From: Candidatus Limnocylindrales bacterium
GTDB lineage: Bacteria > Moduliflexota > Moduliflexia > Moduliflexales > JAUQPW01
NCBI GenBank assembly: GCA_035559535.1
Contig: DATMBG010000006.1
Span: 97,369-161,368 of the forward strand
DNA: 64,000 nt
Direction: 5' to 3'
Of the stretch, positions 1-6,841 are shown one piece after another. The position numbers and the translations under genes were made by a program. A model generated the notes under the pieces. The model was not told where the DNA came from, did no database searches, and was given only the letters and a program-made list of their open reading frames with translations. Positions within the stretch are counted from its first letter, which is position 1. Every line of letters starts with the position of its first letter.

Positions 1-36
1 AGAATATTTGTCTAGAACATCGAAAGTTAATTTAAA

Positions 37-1038
37 TTACTGCCATTCTCGAATAAATTTCTCAGCCATTAAAACATCCTCTCGACTCCCGATGATAAGA
101 GGAACTCTTTGATGAAGTTCTGTAGGCTGAATATCTAGAATTCTTTCGTATCCTGTACTGGCCAATCCCCCCGCTTGCTCTATAAGGTAGGCCATAGGAG
201 CCGCCTCATAAAGAAGTCTCAGTTTCCCCTTTGGGTTTTTACTATCCGCAGGATATAGGAAAATACCCCCATAGAGAAGATTACGATGAAAATCTGCAAC
301 TAACGATCCAATATAACGGGAGGAATAGGGACGATCCGTTTTCTTATCTTCTTCTTTTAAATAGTTGATATAATTCTGAACCCCTTTTCCCCAACGGTTA
401 GAATTCCCTTCATTAATACTATAAATTTTTCCCTTCTCAGGTATTCGGATGTTTTTATGGGAGAGAAGAAACTCTCCAACGGTCGGATCCAGAGTAAATC
501 CGTGCACCCCATGACCCGTGCTATAAACCATCATGGTACTGGACCCATAAAGAATATACCCGGCTCCTACTTGCTTATATCCTGGCTGGAGGACATCTTC
601 TAAGGTCCCCCTTCCTTCCTTGGTAATTCTCCGATGAATAGAGAAAATGGTTCCGACACTGACATTGGCATCGATATTAGAAGAACCATCCAAAGGATCC
701 AAAAGAACAATATATTTTCCCAGGGGGTATCCATCTGGAATTGGGATCAAATCGGCTTCCTCCTCTGAGGCCAGAGCACATACATGGCCAGAACGCCCTA
801 AAATTTCTAAGAGTACGTTATGGGCAAATTCATCCAGTTTGGTGACCTTCTCCCCTTGAACGTTCTCCGTCCCTGTGAATCCTAATATATTGGTTAGACC
901 GGCTCTCCTGACTTCTCGGGTGATAACTTTGGCTGCCAGGGTAATCGTCGATAAAAGGTCTGAGAATTCTCCTGTAGCACCTGGAATTTCCCTTTGTTGC
1001 TCTAAAATATACCGGGATATTGTCATGATTGGTTTCAT
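37..1038 (-). CDS. fbp: Fructose-1,6-bisphosphatase, class I
   Basis: Hydrolyses fructose-1,6-bisphosphate to fructose-6-phosphate in gluconeogenesis. The class I metal-binding signature DPLDGSSN is present, preceded by an EEEAD acidic cluster. Later come the [14 protein letters not shown] substrate loop and the [16 protein letters not shown]-terminal motif. Length from the chosen start is 333 aa, normal for the family. The frame stays open 32 codons further upstream, but that extension is unlike the family and lacks a start codon next to a ribosome-binding site. I therefore start at the ATG at 1038; a second ATG at 1026 is possible. The only good Shine-Dalgarno sequence (1085-1091) is separated from this ATG by a hairpin, described separately. 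The gene stands alone, divergent from the MBL hydrolase. Identification is secure; the exact start is less so. Confidence 0.95.
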   Translation of the reverse strand: MKPIMTISRYILEQQREIPGATGEFSDLLSTITLAAKVITREVRRAGLTNILGFTGTENVQGEKVTKLDEFAHNVLLEILGRSGHVCALASEEEADLIPIPDGYPLGKYIVLLDPLDGSSNIDANVSVGTIFSIHRRITKEGRGTLEDVLQPGYKQVGAGYILYGSSTMMVYSTGHGVHGFTLDPTVGEFLLSHKNIRIPEKGKIYSINEGNSNRWGKGVQNYINYLKEEDKKTDRPYSSRYIGSLVADFHRNLLYGGIFLYPADSKNPKGKLRLLYEAAPMAYLIEQAGGLASTGYERILDIQPTELHQRVPLIIGSREDVLMAEKFIREWQ

Positions 1039-1046
1039 ATTAAAAT

Positions 1047-1091
1047 CGACGCAAAGCCCCGACTTTGCCGGGAAAAAAGCGTCGCCTCCTT
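1047..1091 (-). promoter_or_regulatory. Shine-Dalgarno and hairpin preceding fbp start
   Basis: On the minus strand AAGGAGG (1091-1085) is followed directly by CGACGC...GCGTCG (1084-1079 pairing with 1052-1047), then 8 nt, then the fbp ATG. A competing inner stem GCAAAG/CTTTGC (1051-1056/1063-1068) overlaps it. If the outer hairpin folds, the Shine-Dalgarno sits about 8 nt from the ATG; if not, it is too far away. Stems and spacing are seen directly; regulation is inferred. Confidence 0.5.
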
Positions 1092-1280
1092 GAGACCTTA
1101 GTAACCTTAAGCCTGTCCTTCGATAACCAGGCATATACTTTTATGCGACGTTTGTCAAAGAAAAAGTGGTTTTAATCAGCAGGATCCGGGTTGAGAGTCT
1201 TTTTGAAAGACCTGGATTCAAAAAGAGTCAAATATAATTAAAAATTTTTATTTTGGAAGGCGAAAGATAGGTTTTTCTCC

Positions 1281-1308
1281 TTGACAAGGGGGAGGGTTTT
1301 TATATGCT
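1281..1308 (+). promoter_or_regulatory. Probable sigma-70 promoter for the MBL hydrolase
   Basis: A consensus -35 TTGACA (1281-1286) lies 16 nt from TATGCT (1303-1308). This would give a leader of about 50 nt before the ATG at 1366. AGAGGTG (1355-1361) is a good ribosome-binding site. Confidence 0.5.
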
Positions 1309-1365
1309 TTAATAGCAGTAAACTTTTTGGATCCTGACTCCAAACTCTTCACCTAGAGGTGCTCC

Positions 1366-2169
1366 ATGACAACCAACATATTTGATATCTTACCTCCTTC
1401 AACGGATAGGATTTGTGAAATTTATGCTCTAAAACTTGGGGAGATTACACGGGATACTTCCTTCGTTGTTTATCTCACCGATTTTGGCGTTCCCATCACT
1501 ACGTTTTATTATGTTTGGTGCATTAAAGGATCTGATGGGATAGTCCTGGTAGATACGGGATTTACTTCAAAAATTCCCCAAAGTCAGGCCGTTCGTAACC
1601 TCACCAGTCCTGTAGATCAACTGGCTAAAATCGGAGTAGATGCCAAAGAAATTTCCACAGTGATCATCAGCCATCTTCACTGGGATCATGCTGGAGGATG
1701 TAACTTTTTTCCTAAAGCTACTTTTTATATCCAAAGGCGAGAATTTGAATTTTTTACCGAGAATCCTTTAAGTAAATATAAACCTTTCACAAAGGTTACT
1801 TATCAAGAAGGCTTGGAACAACTGGTTAAGCTTAAGGAAGCTGGACGGGTGAAGTTAGTGGAGGGTGCCGCTCCTATCGCTCCGGGTATTTCTGTGATGT
1901 TAGCTCCAGGACATACGCCAGGTCTTATGGTAACCCTGGTAAACACGGCCCGGGGAATTGCTGCCATTAGCTCGGATTGTGGCCATCTATTTCGGAACTT
2001 CGAAGAGGAAATACCCTCCAGTATTATTACCGATATGATAACCTGGCTGGAGAGTTACCGACGAATCAAGGGGGTTGTCTCGGCTCCGGACCTCATCTTT
2101 CCCGGTCATGATGCCCTGATGATAACCCGGTATCCTCGTGTAGCAGAGGGAGTTTCCAAATTGGTATAG
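1366..2169 (+). CDS. MBL-fold metallo-hydrolase (lactonase-like)
   Basis: A 267-aa metallo-beta-lactamase-fold hydrolase. The dinuclear zinc motif HLHWDH lies at residues 103-108. Downstream are the APGHTPG histidine, the SSDCGH aspartate and a late FPGHD histidine, so all expected ligand positions are filled. Overall order and length match the N-acyl-homoserine-lactonase-like branch, but the substrate cannot be read from the sequence; other lactones or esters are equally possible. There is no signal peptide, so it should be cytoplasmic. It is a single-gene unit with its own likely promoter and a good ribosome-binding site. Confidence 0.85.
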   Translation: MTTNIFDILPPSTDRICEIYALKLGEITRDTSFVVYLTDFGVPITTFYYVWCIKGSDGIVLVDTGFTSKIPQSQAVRNLTSPVDQLAKIGVDAKEISTVIISHLHWDHAGGCNFFPKATFYIQRREFEFFTENPLSKYKPFTKVTYQEGLEQLVKLKEAGRVKLVEGAAPIAPGISVMLAPGHTPGLMVTLVNTARGIAAISSDCGHLFRNFEEEIPSSIITDMITWLESYRRIKGVVSAPDLIFPGHDALMITRYPRVAEGVSKLV

Positions 2170-2216
2170 AACCTGGGGGTAGCCACAGGCTACCCCCACG
2201 GCCATTGAACAGGAGG

Positions 2217-2507
2217 TTATTGCTGTTTCTTTTCCTCTTTTTTCTCCATACCTCCTTTAGAGAAAGATAAATTTACCGTAATGGTATCACCTTCCTTAAG
2301 GTCTTTAATCTCAGCGGGAGGAAAATGTACGTCTAAGGTGCCCGCCCCGGTCTTTACGCTCACCATACCGGTATTGTGATCAATCTTGGTGATCGTACCG
2401 CTCATGCTGTGTTCCCCATGTTTCTTTTCCGGCTCAGCCGATAAGGCAGGAATGGCACTACCGATTACAAAAATAACGGCTATTAAAAGAGCTAAAACTT
2501 TCTTCAT
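2217..2507 (-). CDS. Small exported hypothetical protein
   Basis: A 96-aa protein. I start at the ATG at 2507 because it opens a clear signal peptide (MKKVLALLIAVIFVIG, cleavage near ALSA); the frame extends 20 codons further without sense. The mature part is a short beta-rich domain (SGTITKIDHNTGMVSVKTG, then DTITVNLSF) that resembles periplasmic copper-binding or OB-like domains such as the CusF/DUF1344 type, with His-containing HGEHSM at its start. It ends in a charged KKEEKKQQ tail. Export is well supported; metal binding is only a suggestion. No operon partner. Confidence 0.65.
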   Translation of the reverse strand: MKKVLALLIAVIFVIGSAIPALSAEPEKKHGEHSMSGTITKIDHNTGMVSVKTGAGTLDVHFPPAEIKDLKEGDTITVNLSFSKGGMEKKEEKKQQ

Positions 2508-2978
2508 GCCTTTTTGTTTACAAAACTTACTATTGTCTGAGATTAAATAGTAAGTTTTGAAGGGCACTCCTAGTTGCCCGGAAAGATAACCCTATTCTCT
2601 AAAAAGGACCTTCTTAGCAGCTCACTTTTTAAATTATGAAACAAATCTTAAAAACGTCAAGTACTCTTCAATAATTTCTTAATCCCTATCAAGTTTTAGA
2701 TTAAAAAGTTAAGGCTCTTTCAATAAAGAAAGACTGGGACAGGTGAAAAACTTGTCTTATCCGTTTAATACTCAATCTGGATAGAAATATCCTATGACCC
2801 ATGGAGTGATCCCCCCAGGATCTCCCCTAAACCGAGGAGTCATCATGCGATGTTTCAACGTAAAAATGGTATAAGGCCCATACCCATAATGAAGGATCTC
2901 TGATAAATCCCCGGTTATCCAGATCTGCTGAAGCGATATATGAAAATAACTTTTAAGTCTATAAGAAATTATATCCCT
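2508..2978. other. Intergenic region with a possible coding remnant
   Basis: Between the small exported gene and the RmlD-like gene, both on minus. Directly after the TAA of the upstream gene the same frame stays open on the minus strand to a TGA at 2774-2772. It reads through protein-like text (HYGYGPYTIFTLKHRMM, then GDPGGITPWVIGYFYPD). There is no start codon in the first half, so it is not an intact gene; it may be a decayed fragment or chance. Confidence 0.3.
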
Positions 2979-3911
2979 TTAATCAGAATTTTTAGGAGCG
3001 AAGGATTCTCCCTGGTCCTCCTGGTATAATTTTTTAAGACCTTCCTCTACATCCGATAGGGTAAAGCTTAAAAGGTTCTGGATTTTATTAATGGAAAAAG
3101 AGCAGTCGGCAGGCATATTGACCGTTAAGACACTGGCCATGGAAGCCGGTTCTATAAGGTGGATAGGGTATCCATAGAGTTCGGCAAATTTCTTTCCGAA
3201 TTCGTATCGTGTAATCCGCTCCCTTCCACCCAGATGAAATATCTCCCGTTTTGTAGAAATGGTAGCCACCTCCTTTAAAGCCTCAACAGCTTCAGAAACC
3301 AACAGGGGAGTCCTATATTGATCGGTAAATAACTTCGTTTTACCTCCCTGGGTCCAGGTTTTTCGTAACCAGTCCAGAAAACTTTCGCTAAAACTATTGC
3401 CAAAACCGTACATTAAAGATATCCGTATGATAAGATAGTCCGGAGCATTTTCGGCTGTTACCACTTCTCCAAGTAGCTTGGTTTCCCCGTAAAAATTTAA
3501 AGGATCCGGAAGGTCGGTTTCTTTATAGAAACTCCGTTTTCCATTAAAAACCAGGTCTGTGGAAACATAAATAAAGCGGCTATTTTTGGGAGATTCGAGG
3601 ATTAGATTTCGAGTTCCCTCTACATTGATTCGATAGGCCGATTCCTTATCTTTTTCACATACCTCTACCCTAGCAAGGGCTGCCGTATGGAAAATCAGAT
3701 CAGGTTGGACTTTTTTCAGGACCTCCCGGACCTCACCTTTATCTGAGATATTTAACTTTAAAGTTTTAACCCTTTCCATTTGGAAAGGGTGATGGTAATA
3801 ACCGGCGAAAACCCGGTAGTGATCTTTTAAAGCCTTTACCAGATTCCATCCGAGGAATCCACTCCCTCCGGTTACGAATACAGTTTTAGCGGGCTCTTTG
3901 TTTTCGTTCAT
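2979..3911 (-). CDS. NAD(P)-dependent sugar reductase, RmlD-like
   Basis: A 310-aa extended short-chain dehydrogenase of the dTDP-4-dehydrorhamnose reductase type. The nucleotide-binding TGGSGFLG motif is at residues 14-21. IFHTAALARVEVCEKD resembles the NAAAYTAVDKAE stretch of RmlD, and the catalytic Tyr/Lys appear in FYGETK around residue 145. A C-terminal FHLGG segment matches the substrate-binding part. Such enzymes finish dTDP-L-rhamnose for surface polysaccharide, but no other rml gene is nearby, so the sugar is uncertain. The gene is solitary on the minus strand and divergent from dprA. Confidence 0.8.
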   Translation of the reverse strand: MNENKEPAKTVFVTGGSGFLGWNLVKALKDHYRVFAGYYHHPFQMERVKTLKLNISDKGEVREVLKKVQPDLIFHTAALARVEVCEKDKESAYRINVEGTRNLILESPKNSRFIYVSTDLVFNGKRSFYKETDLPDPLNFYGETKLLGEVVTAENAPDYLIIRISLMYGFGNSFSESFLDWLRKTWTQGGKTKLFTDQYRTPLLVSEAVEALKEVATISTKREIFHLGGRERITRYEFGKKFAELYGYPIHLIEPASMASVLTVNMPADCSFSINKIQNLLSFTLSDVEEGLKKLYQEDQGESFAPKNSD

Positions 3912-4075
3912 AGAGTGAGGAGCCTCCTTTTTCTTCTGGGGATTTTATAAAGTAAAATCTATTCTATGGGGTAAGGTACGTTCTAAATCTTAGATAGCCA
4001 TAAAAATGTATTGACATTGGGTTAATCCCCTGGAAAGATAAAGCGTCTATTATAGTGAATTTGGAGAAAATGGGC

Positions 4076-5275
4076 ATGGAAGATAATAGAATTTATTGGT
4101 TGGCCTTAAGTCTCGTACAAGGGGTAGGAGCTATCCTCTTCAAACGATTAATAGAAGCCTTCGGCTCCCCACGTAATGTTTTTGAGGCTTCTCCAGAGGC
4201 CCTTCAACAGGTAGACGGCGTTGGGGCTAAAACGGCCCATCATATTAAAACGTTCTTCAAAACAGATATCCTCAGAAAACAGCTTCAACTTTTAGAGAAA
4301 CATCGGGTTCAGATTGTAACCCTTAGCGACTCAAACTACCCGGAGCTCTTAAGAAATATTTTCGATCCGCCTCCTGTTCTATATGTGAAAGGAACTTTCT
4401 CAGAAAGGGACCAGTTGGCCGTTGCCGTAGTTGGTTCGAGGAAATCTTCTTCATATGGGCGATTAACCGCCGAAAAGATCTGTTTAGATTTGGTTTCCAG
4501 GGGTGTCACCATTGTAAGTGGATTGGCCAGGGGAATCGATAGTTTTGCCCATCGGGGGGCCTTAAAGGGAGGGGGAAGAACTATTGCAGTTCTTGGAAAT
4601 GGAGTTGATTGCATTTATCCACGGGAAAATCGAAGGTTATACGAAGCGATTGTGGAAAAGGGAGCGGTAATTTCTGAGTTTCCTTTAGGAACTCCGCCGG
4701 ATCGAAAGAATTTCCCGGTTCGAAATCGAATTATTAGTGGGCTGAGCCTGGGTGTTGTGGTAGTAGAAGCCGGTGATCAAAGTGGAGCTTTGATCACAGC
4801 CGACCAGGCCCTCGAGCAAGGGCGTGAAGTCCTGGCTATTCCCGGGAACGTTTCTTCCTACACCAGTCGAGGGACCCACCGTTTGATCAAGCAAGGTGCT
4901 AAATTAGTAGAAACTGCAGAAGATATTCTGGAAGAGCTTTCTCTATCCCGTATAGGGGCTGGAACCCAAATCCAACCTCTGCTTTCAAACTCTTCTCGCT
5001 CCATCCCACCCCATTCCCCCGAGCGAAAAGGGATGATCTCTTCTTCACCCTTTCTTAAAGGTCTTAAAGGAGAAACGACTCCTCCCCTGGAAGATCTTAC
5101 AGAAGATGAGAAGTCGGTCTATGCAGTCATCGGTTCTGAACCTTTGCACGTAGATGAAATTGTTCATCGCCTTCAACGTCCAGCAGGATTTGTGTTGGGA
5201 GTTCTCATGATGTTAGAGATGAAAAACAAAATCAAGCAGCTTTCCGGCAAGATGTTTATACGAAATGACTTCTAA
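4076..5275 (+). CDS. dprA: DNA processing protein DprA
   Basis: Loads RecA on incoming single-stranded DNA in natural transformation. An N-terminal helix-hairpin-helix region (LQQVDGVGAKTAHHI) is followed by the Rossmann-like DprA core: VVGSRKSSSYG, SGLARGIDSFAHRGAL, AVLGNGVDCIYP, FPVRNRIISGLS and ITADQALEQGR. A C-terminal winged-helix-like segment follows. The frame opens at a GTG (4055), but GGAG at 4063-4066 is 9 nt from the ATG at 4076, so I start there (399 aa). Between core and C-terminal domain is a Ser/Pro-rich linker of about 45 aa, unlike the family. No other competence gene is visible. Confidence 0.93.
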   Translation: MEDNRIYWLALSLVQGVGAILFKRLIEAFGSPRNVFEASPEALQQVDGVGAKTAHHIKTFFKTDILRKQLQLLEKHRVQIVTLSDSNYPELLRNIFDPPPVLYVKGTFSERDQLAVAVVGSRKSSSYGRLTAEKICLDLVSRGVTIVSGLARGIDSFAHRGALKGGGRTIAVLGNGVDCIYPRENRRLYEAIVEKGAVISEFPLGTPPDRKNFPVRNRIISGLSLGVVVVEAGDQSGALITADQALEQGREVLAIPGNVSSYTSRGTHRLIKQGAKLVETAEDILEELSLSRIGAGTQIQPLLSNSSRSIPPHSPERKGMISSSPFLKGLKGETTPPLEDLTEDEKSVYAVIGSEPLHVDEIVHRLQRPAGFVLGVLMMLEMKNKIKQLSGKMFIRNDF

Positions 5276-5680
5276 AAAAGTGTGGGGGTATGAAAGTATG
5301 GAAGGATATCCTTCCACACTCCCATACCCCCACACTCCCATACTCCTATATCCCCTCCACTTCTATCGGGTTAAAGCCTACTATTTCGAATAATAGTTAT
5401 CTCTCCGACATTTGACATTGTTTGATAGCCGGGTGTAAGGTAGAAGATCCAACATTTTCTCAGAGGTTACTTAAAAAAGCATTTTTTACCCCTTCAGAGG
5501 TTTTGTTCTACCTCTAGGGGGTCTTCCTTTCTGTAAGCTGTCCTCGTTATAGGGCAGAGGAATAGACTTTGCAAAAAGTAATAACTGAGTCTCCGATAAG
5601 CATCTCTAGGGTTAGGAGAAAGTCCTCGAGGGTTTCTTTAGAAGTTTTATTTTTAAAAATATGGGAGGAGAGATAAATAT
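5276..5680. other. Intergenic region with two inverted repeats
   Basis: No gene seen. It begins with an inverted repeat centred on AAGGATATCCTT (see the repeat entry). A second compound hairpin spans 5488-5522: ACCCC pairs with GGGGGT around an inner AGAGGT/ACCTCT stem. There is no U-tract after it, so it is not a standard terminator. A good ribosome-binding sequence GGGAGGAGAG lies before the next gene. Confidence 0.55.
5280..5352. repeat. Inverted repeat, GGGGGTATG/CATACCCCC family
   Basis: The arms GTGGGGGTATG.. and ..CATACCCCCAC are about 26 nt each and meet at AAGGATATCCTT; they differ only by A/G changes. More CTCCCATAC words follow. The same vocabulary recurs at 30802-30960 and 41780-41845. 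Confidence 0.7.
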
Positions 5681-6088
5681 ATGGCAGAAAATAAGATATC
5701 AAGGGCTGAATCCGGTTTTGATTTAGGACAGCTCATTCAAAAACTTTTTCAAGATCTTTCCCGATTAATGCAAAACGAGGTTCAACTTCTGAAGATAGAG
5801 CTTGAAGAAGATGTGTCCAAGTTGATGAGGGGAAGCATTCTCCTGATAATCGGGGCGGTTTTTGGATTTTTTGCCTTTGGGGTTTTGACGGTTACCTTGA
5901 TTGCGTTATTAATGAAGGTCCTTCATAGTTTGATTTGGTCAAGTCTTATAGTAGGAATGGTCTACCTTATTATAGGCTATATTTTAATAGAGATAGGAAA
6001 AACTAAGGCCCGGCAAGCAACTCCTGTATTAAATGAGAGTATAAAGGAGTTGCAAAAAGATAAGGACGTCATAGGAAAGGAATTATAA
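5681..6088 (+). CDS. Phage-holin-superfamily membrane protein (YqjE type)
   Basis: A 135-aa inner-membrane protein of the holin 3_6/YqjE-like family. The N-terminal half is amphipathic and carries the typical LMQNEVQLLKIELEEDVSKL stretch. Two membrane segments follow (about residues 50-77 and 85-105), then a short charged tail. In chromosomes such proteins accompany YqjD/ElaB-like membrane-anchored proteins, and here the next gene starts 2 bp after the stop and is just such a small anchored protein. Nothing else suggests a prophage, so a lysis role is unlikely; envelope or stress function is inferred from the family. Confidence 0.75.
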   Translation: MAENKISRAESGFDLGQLIQKLFQDLSRLMQNEVQLLKIELEEDVSKLMRGSILLIIGAVFGFFAFGVLTVTLIALLMKVLHSLIWSSLIVGMVYLIIGYILIEIGKTKARQATPVLNESIKELQKDKDVIGKEL

Positions 6089-6090
6089 TT

Positions 6091-6330
6091 ATGGAAGAGA
6101 TAAGAAAGCCAGTGACAGAGCCTCTAAGTATTGAAGAGGTTAAACAGCAACTCAAAGAATCCATTGAAAGGGATAGAAGAGCTGTTGCTCGAACTATTCG
6201 GCATGTGGAGCGTGAATTCAAAAAAGAAGTAACCCAATGGATGGATTGGCGGGAGTGGGTAAGAACTTACCCCGTCAAAGCGGTTATAGGAGCTGTCTTC
6301 ATTGGATTTTGGTTAGGAAGGAAATTCTAA
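6091..6330 (+). CDS. Small C-terminally anchored protein, DWRxWVRxYPV family
   Basis: A 79-aa protein with a long charged amphipathic helix, then the motif DWREWVRTYPV and a single C-terminal membrane segment ending in FWLGRKF. The layout is that of YqjD/ElaB/DUF883-like tail-anchored proteins, some of which bind ribosomes or sit in the membrane under stress. It is co-transcribed with the holin-like gene (2-bp gap). A clear paralogue lies at 54664-55092 with the same DWRxWVRxYPV and GxWxGxxF motifs. The exact family and role are unproven. Confidence 0.7.
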   Translation: MEEIRKPVTEPLSIEEVKQQLKESIERDRRAVARTIRHVEREFKKEVTQWMDWREWVRTYPVKAVIGAVFIGFWLGRKF

Positions 6331-6657
6331 AAAAATTAACCGCCCGGGATGCCCGGTTTATCCAGATAGACCCTTCTTTCTACTTTGATGGGGTTATGAA
6401 TAGAAAACATCCGGAGAAGGGGAAATTTATGCTTTTTACTCTGAAATTTTTTTGTATCCCTTAAAATTAGAGGGAGTTTTTGGCCTTTGTTTGCTTACTT
6501 AACCCGATTTTGTGAGGCTTAATCCCCTTGATTTCTTCCCCAAGGGTTAAGCTTGCTGAAGTCTCTTTTCTGGTAGCGTCAAAGGGTATTTTTTATTCTA
6601 CGAACCTCCCAACGCGTATCTTTAGGAAAAATCAAGTATTATTCCCATCATCGGAAG
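6331..6657. other. Intergenic region before the topA promoter
   Basis: No convincing gene: the short open frames here have no ribosome-binding site and unlikely composition. Nothing else stands out before the promoter at 6658. Confidence 0.5.
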
Positions 6658-6686
6658 TTGACAAGAACGGTTGTAGAGTGTATTGT
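6658..6686 (+). promoter_or_regulatory. Strong sigma-70 promoter upstream of topA
   Basis: TTGACA (6658-6663), a 17-nt spacer, then TATTGT (6681-6686). Transcription would begin near 6693, leaving a leader of about 150 nt before topA. Confidence 0.65.
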
Positions 6687-6692
6687 GCACTT

Positions 6693-6841
6693 GTAATGGG
6701 ACGATACGCGATCATACCTCCCATAAAAGTTTGCATAAACGCTCAAAGCGTGTTGTTTTCAGATGAGAGATCTTTCCGAAAGGAGAACATGTAACGGAGT
6801 TCACTTATCAAGGGCGACTCCGTTATTCGGAATACTTATCT
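6693..6841 (+). promoter_or_regulatory. Structured leader (or small RNA) before topA
   Basis: Four stem-loops stand in series. They are ATGGGA/TCCCAT (6696-6701/6719-6724), ACGCT/AGCGT (6739-6751), a short TCTTTCCGAAAGGA stem (6770-6785) and TAACGGAGT/ACTCCGTTA (6792-6800/6817-6825). An AAGGAG followed by ATGTAA (6789-6794) makes a minimal start-stop pair at the last stem. No U-tract follows. I do not recognise a known riboswitch class. Confidence 0.4.

Larger units (their letters stand above)
1039..1365. other. Divergent intergenic region fbp / MBL hydrolase
   Basis: It carries the fbp leader hairpin on the minus strand and a promoter-like pair on the plus strand. I see no further gene. The 3' end holds CACCT-A-GAGGTG, a near-palindrome that includes the ribosome-binding site of the next gene. 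Confidence 0.6.

Noticed and set aside
1366..2169. Naming the MBL hydrolase as a quorum-quenching AHL lactonase
   Set aside because: The zinc motif is shared by many lactonases and esterases; no residue seen here fixes the substrate.
5681..6088. Prophage lysis gene
   Set aside because: Only the holin-superfamily fold suggests it; no other phage gene is nearby and the partner gene is a chromosomal YqjD-like type.
6237..6794. Two short open frames (6237-6464 and 6528-6794)
   Set aside because: The first overlaps the anchored-protein gene in another frame; the second crosses the topA promoter and hairpins. Neither has a ribosome-binding site or protein-like text.
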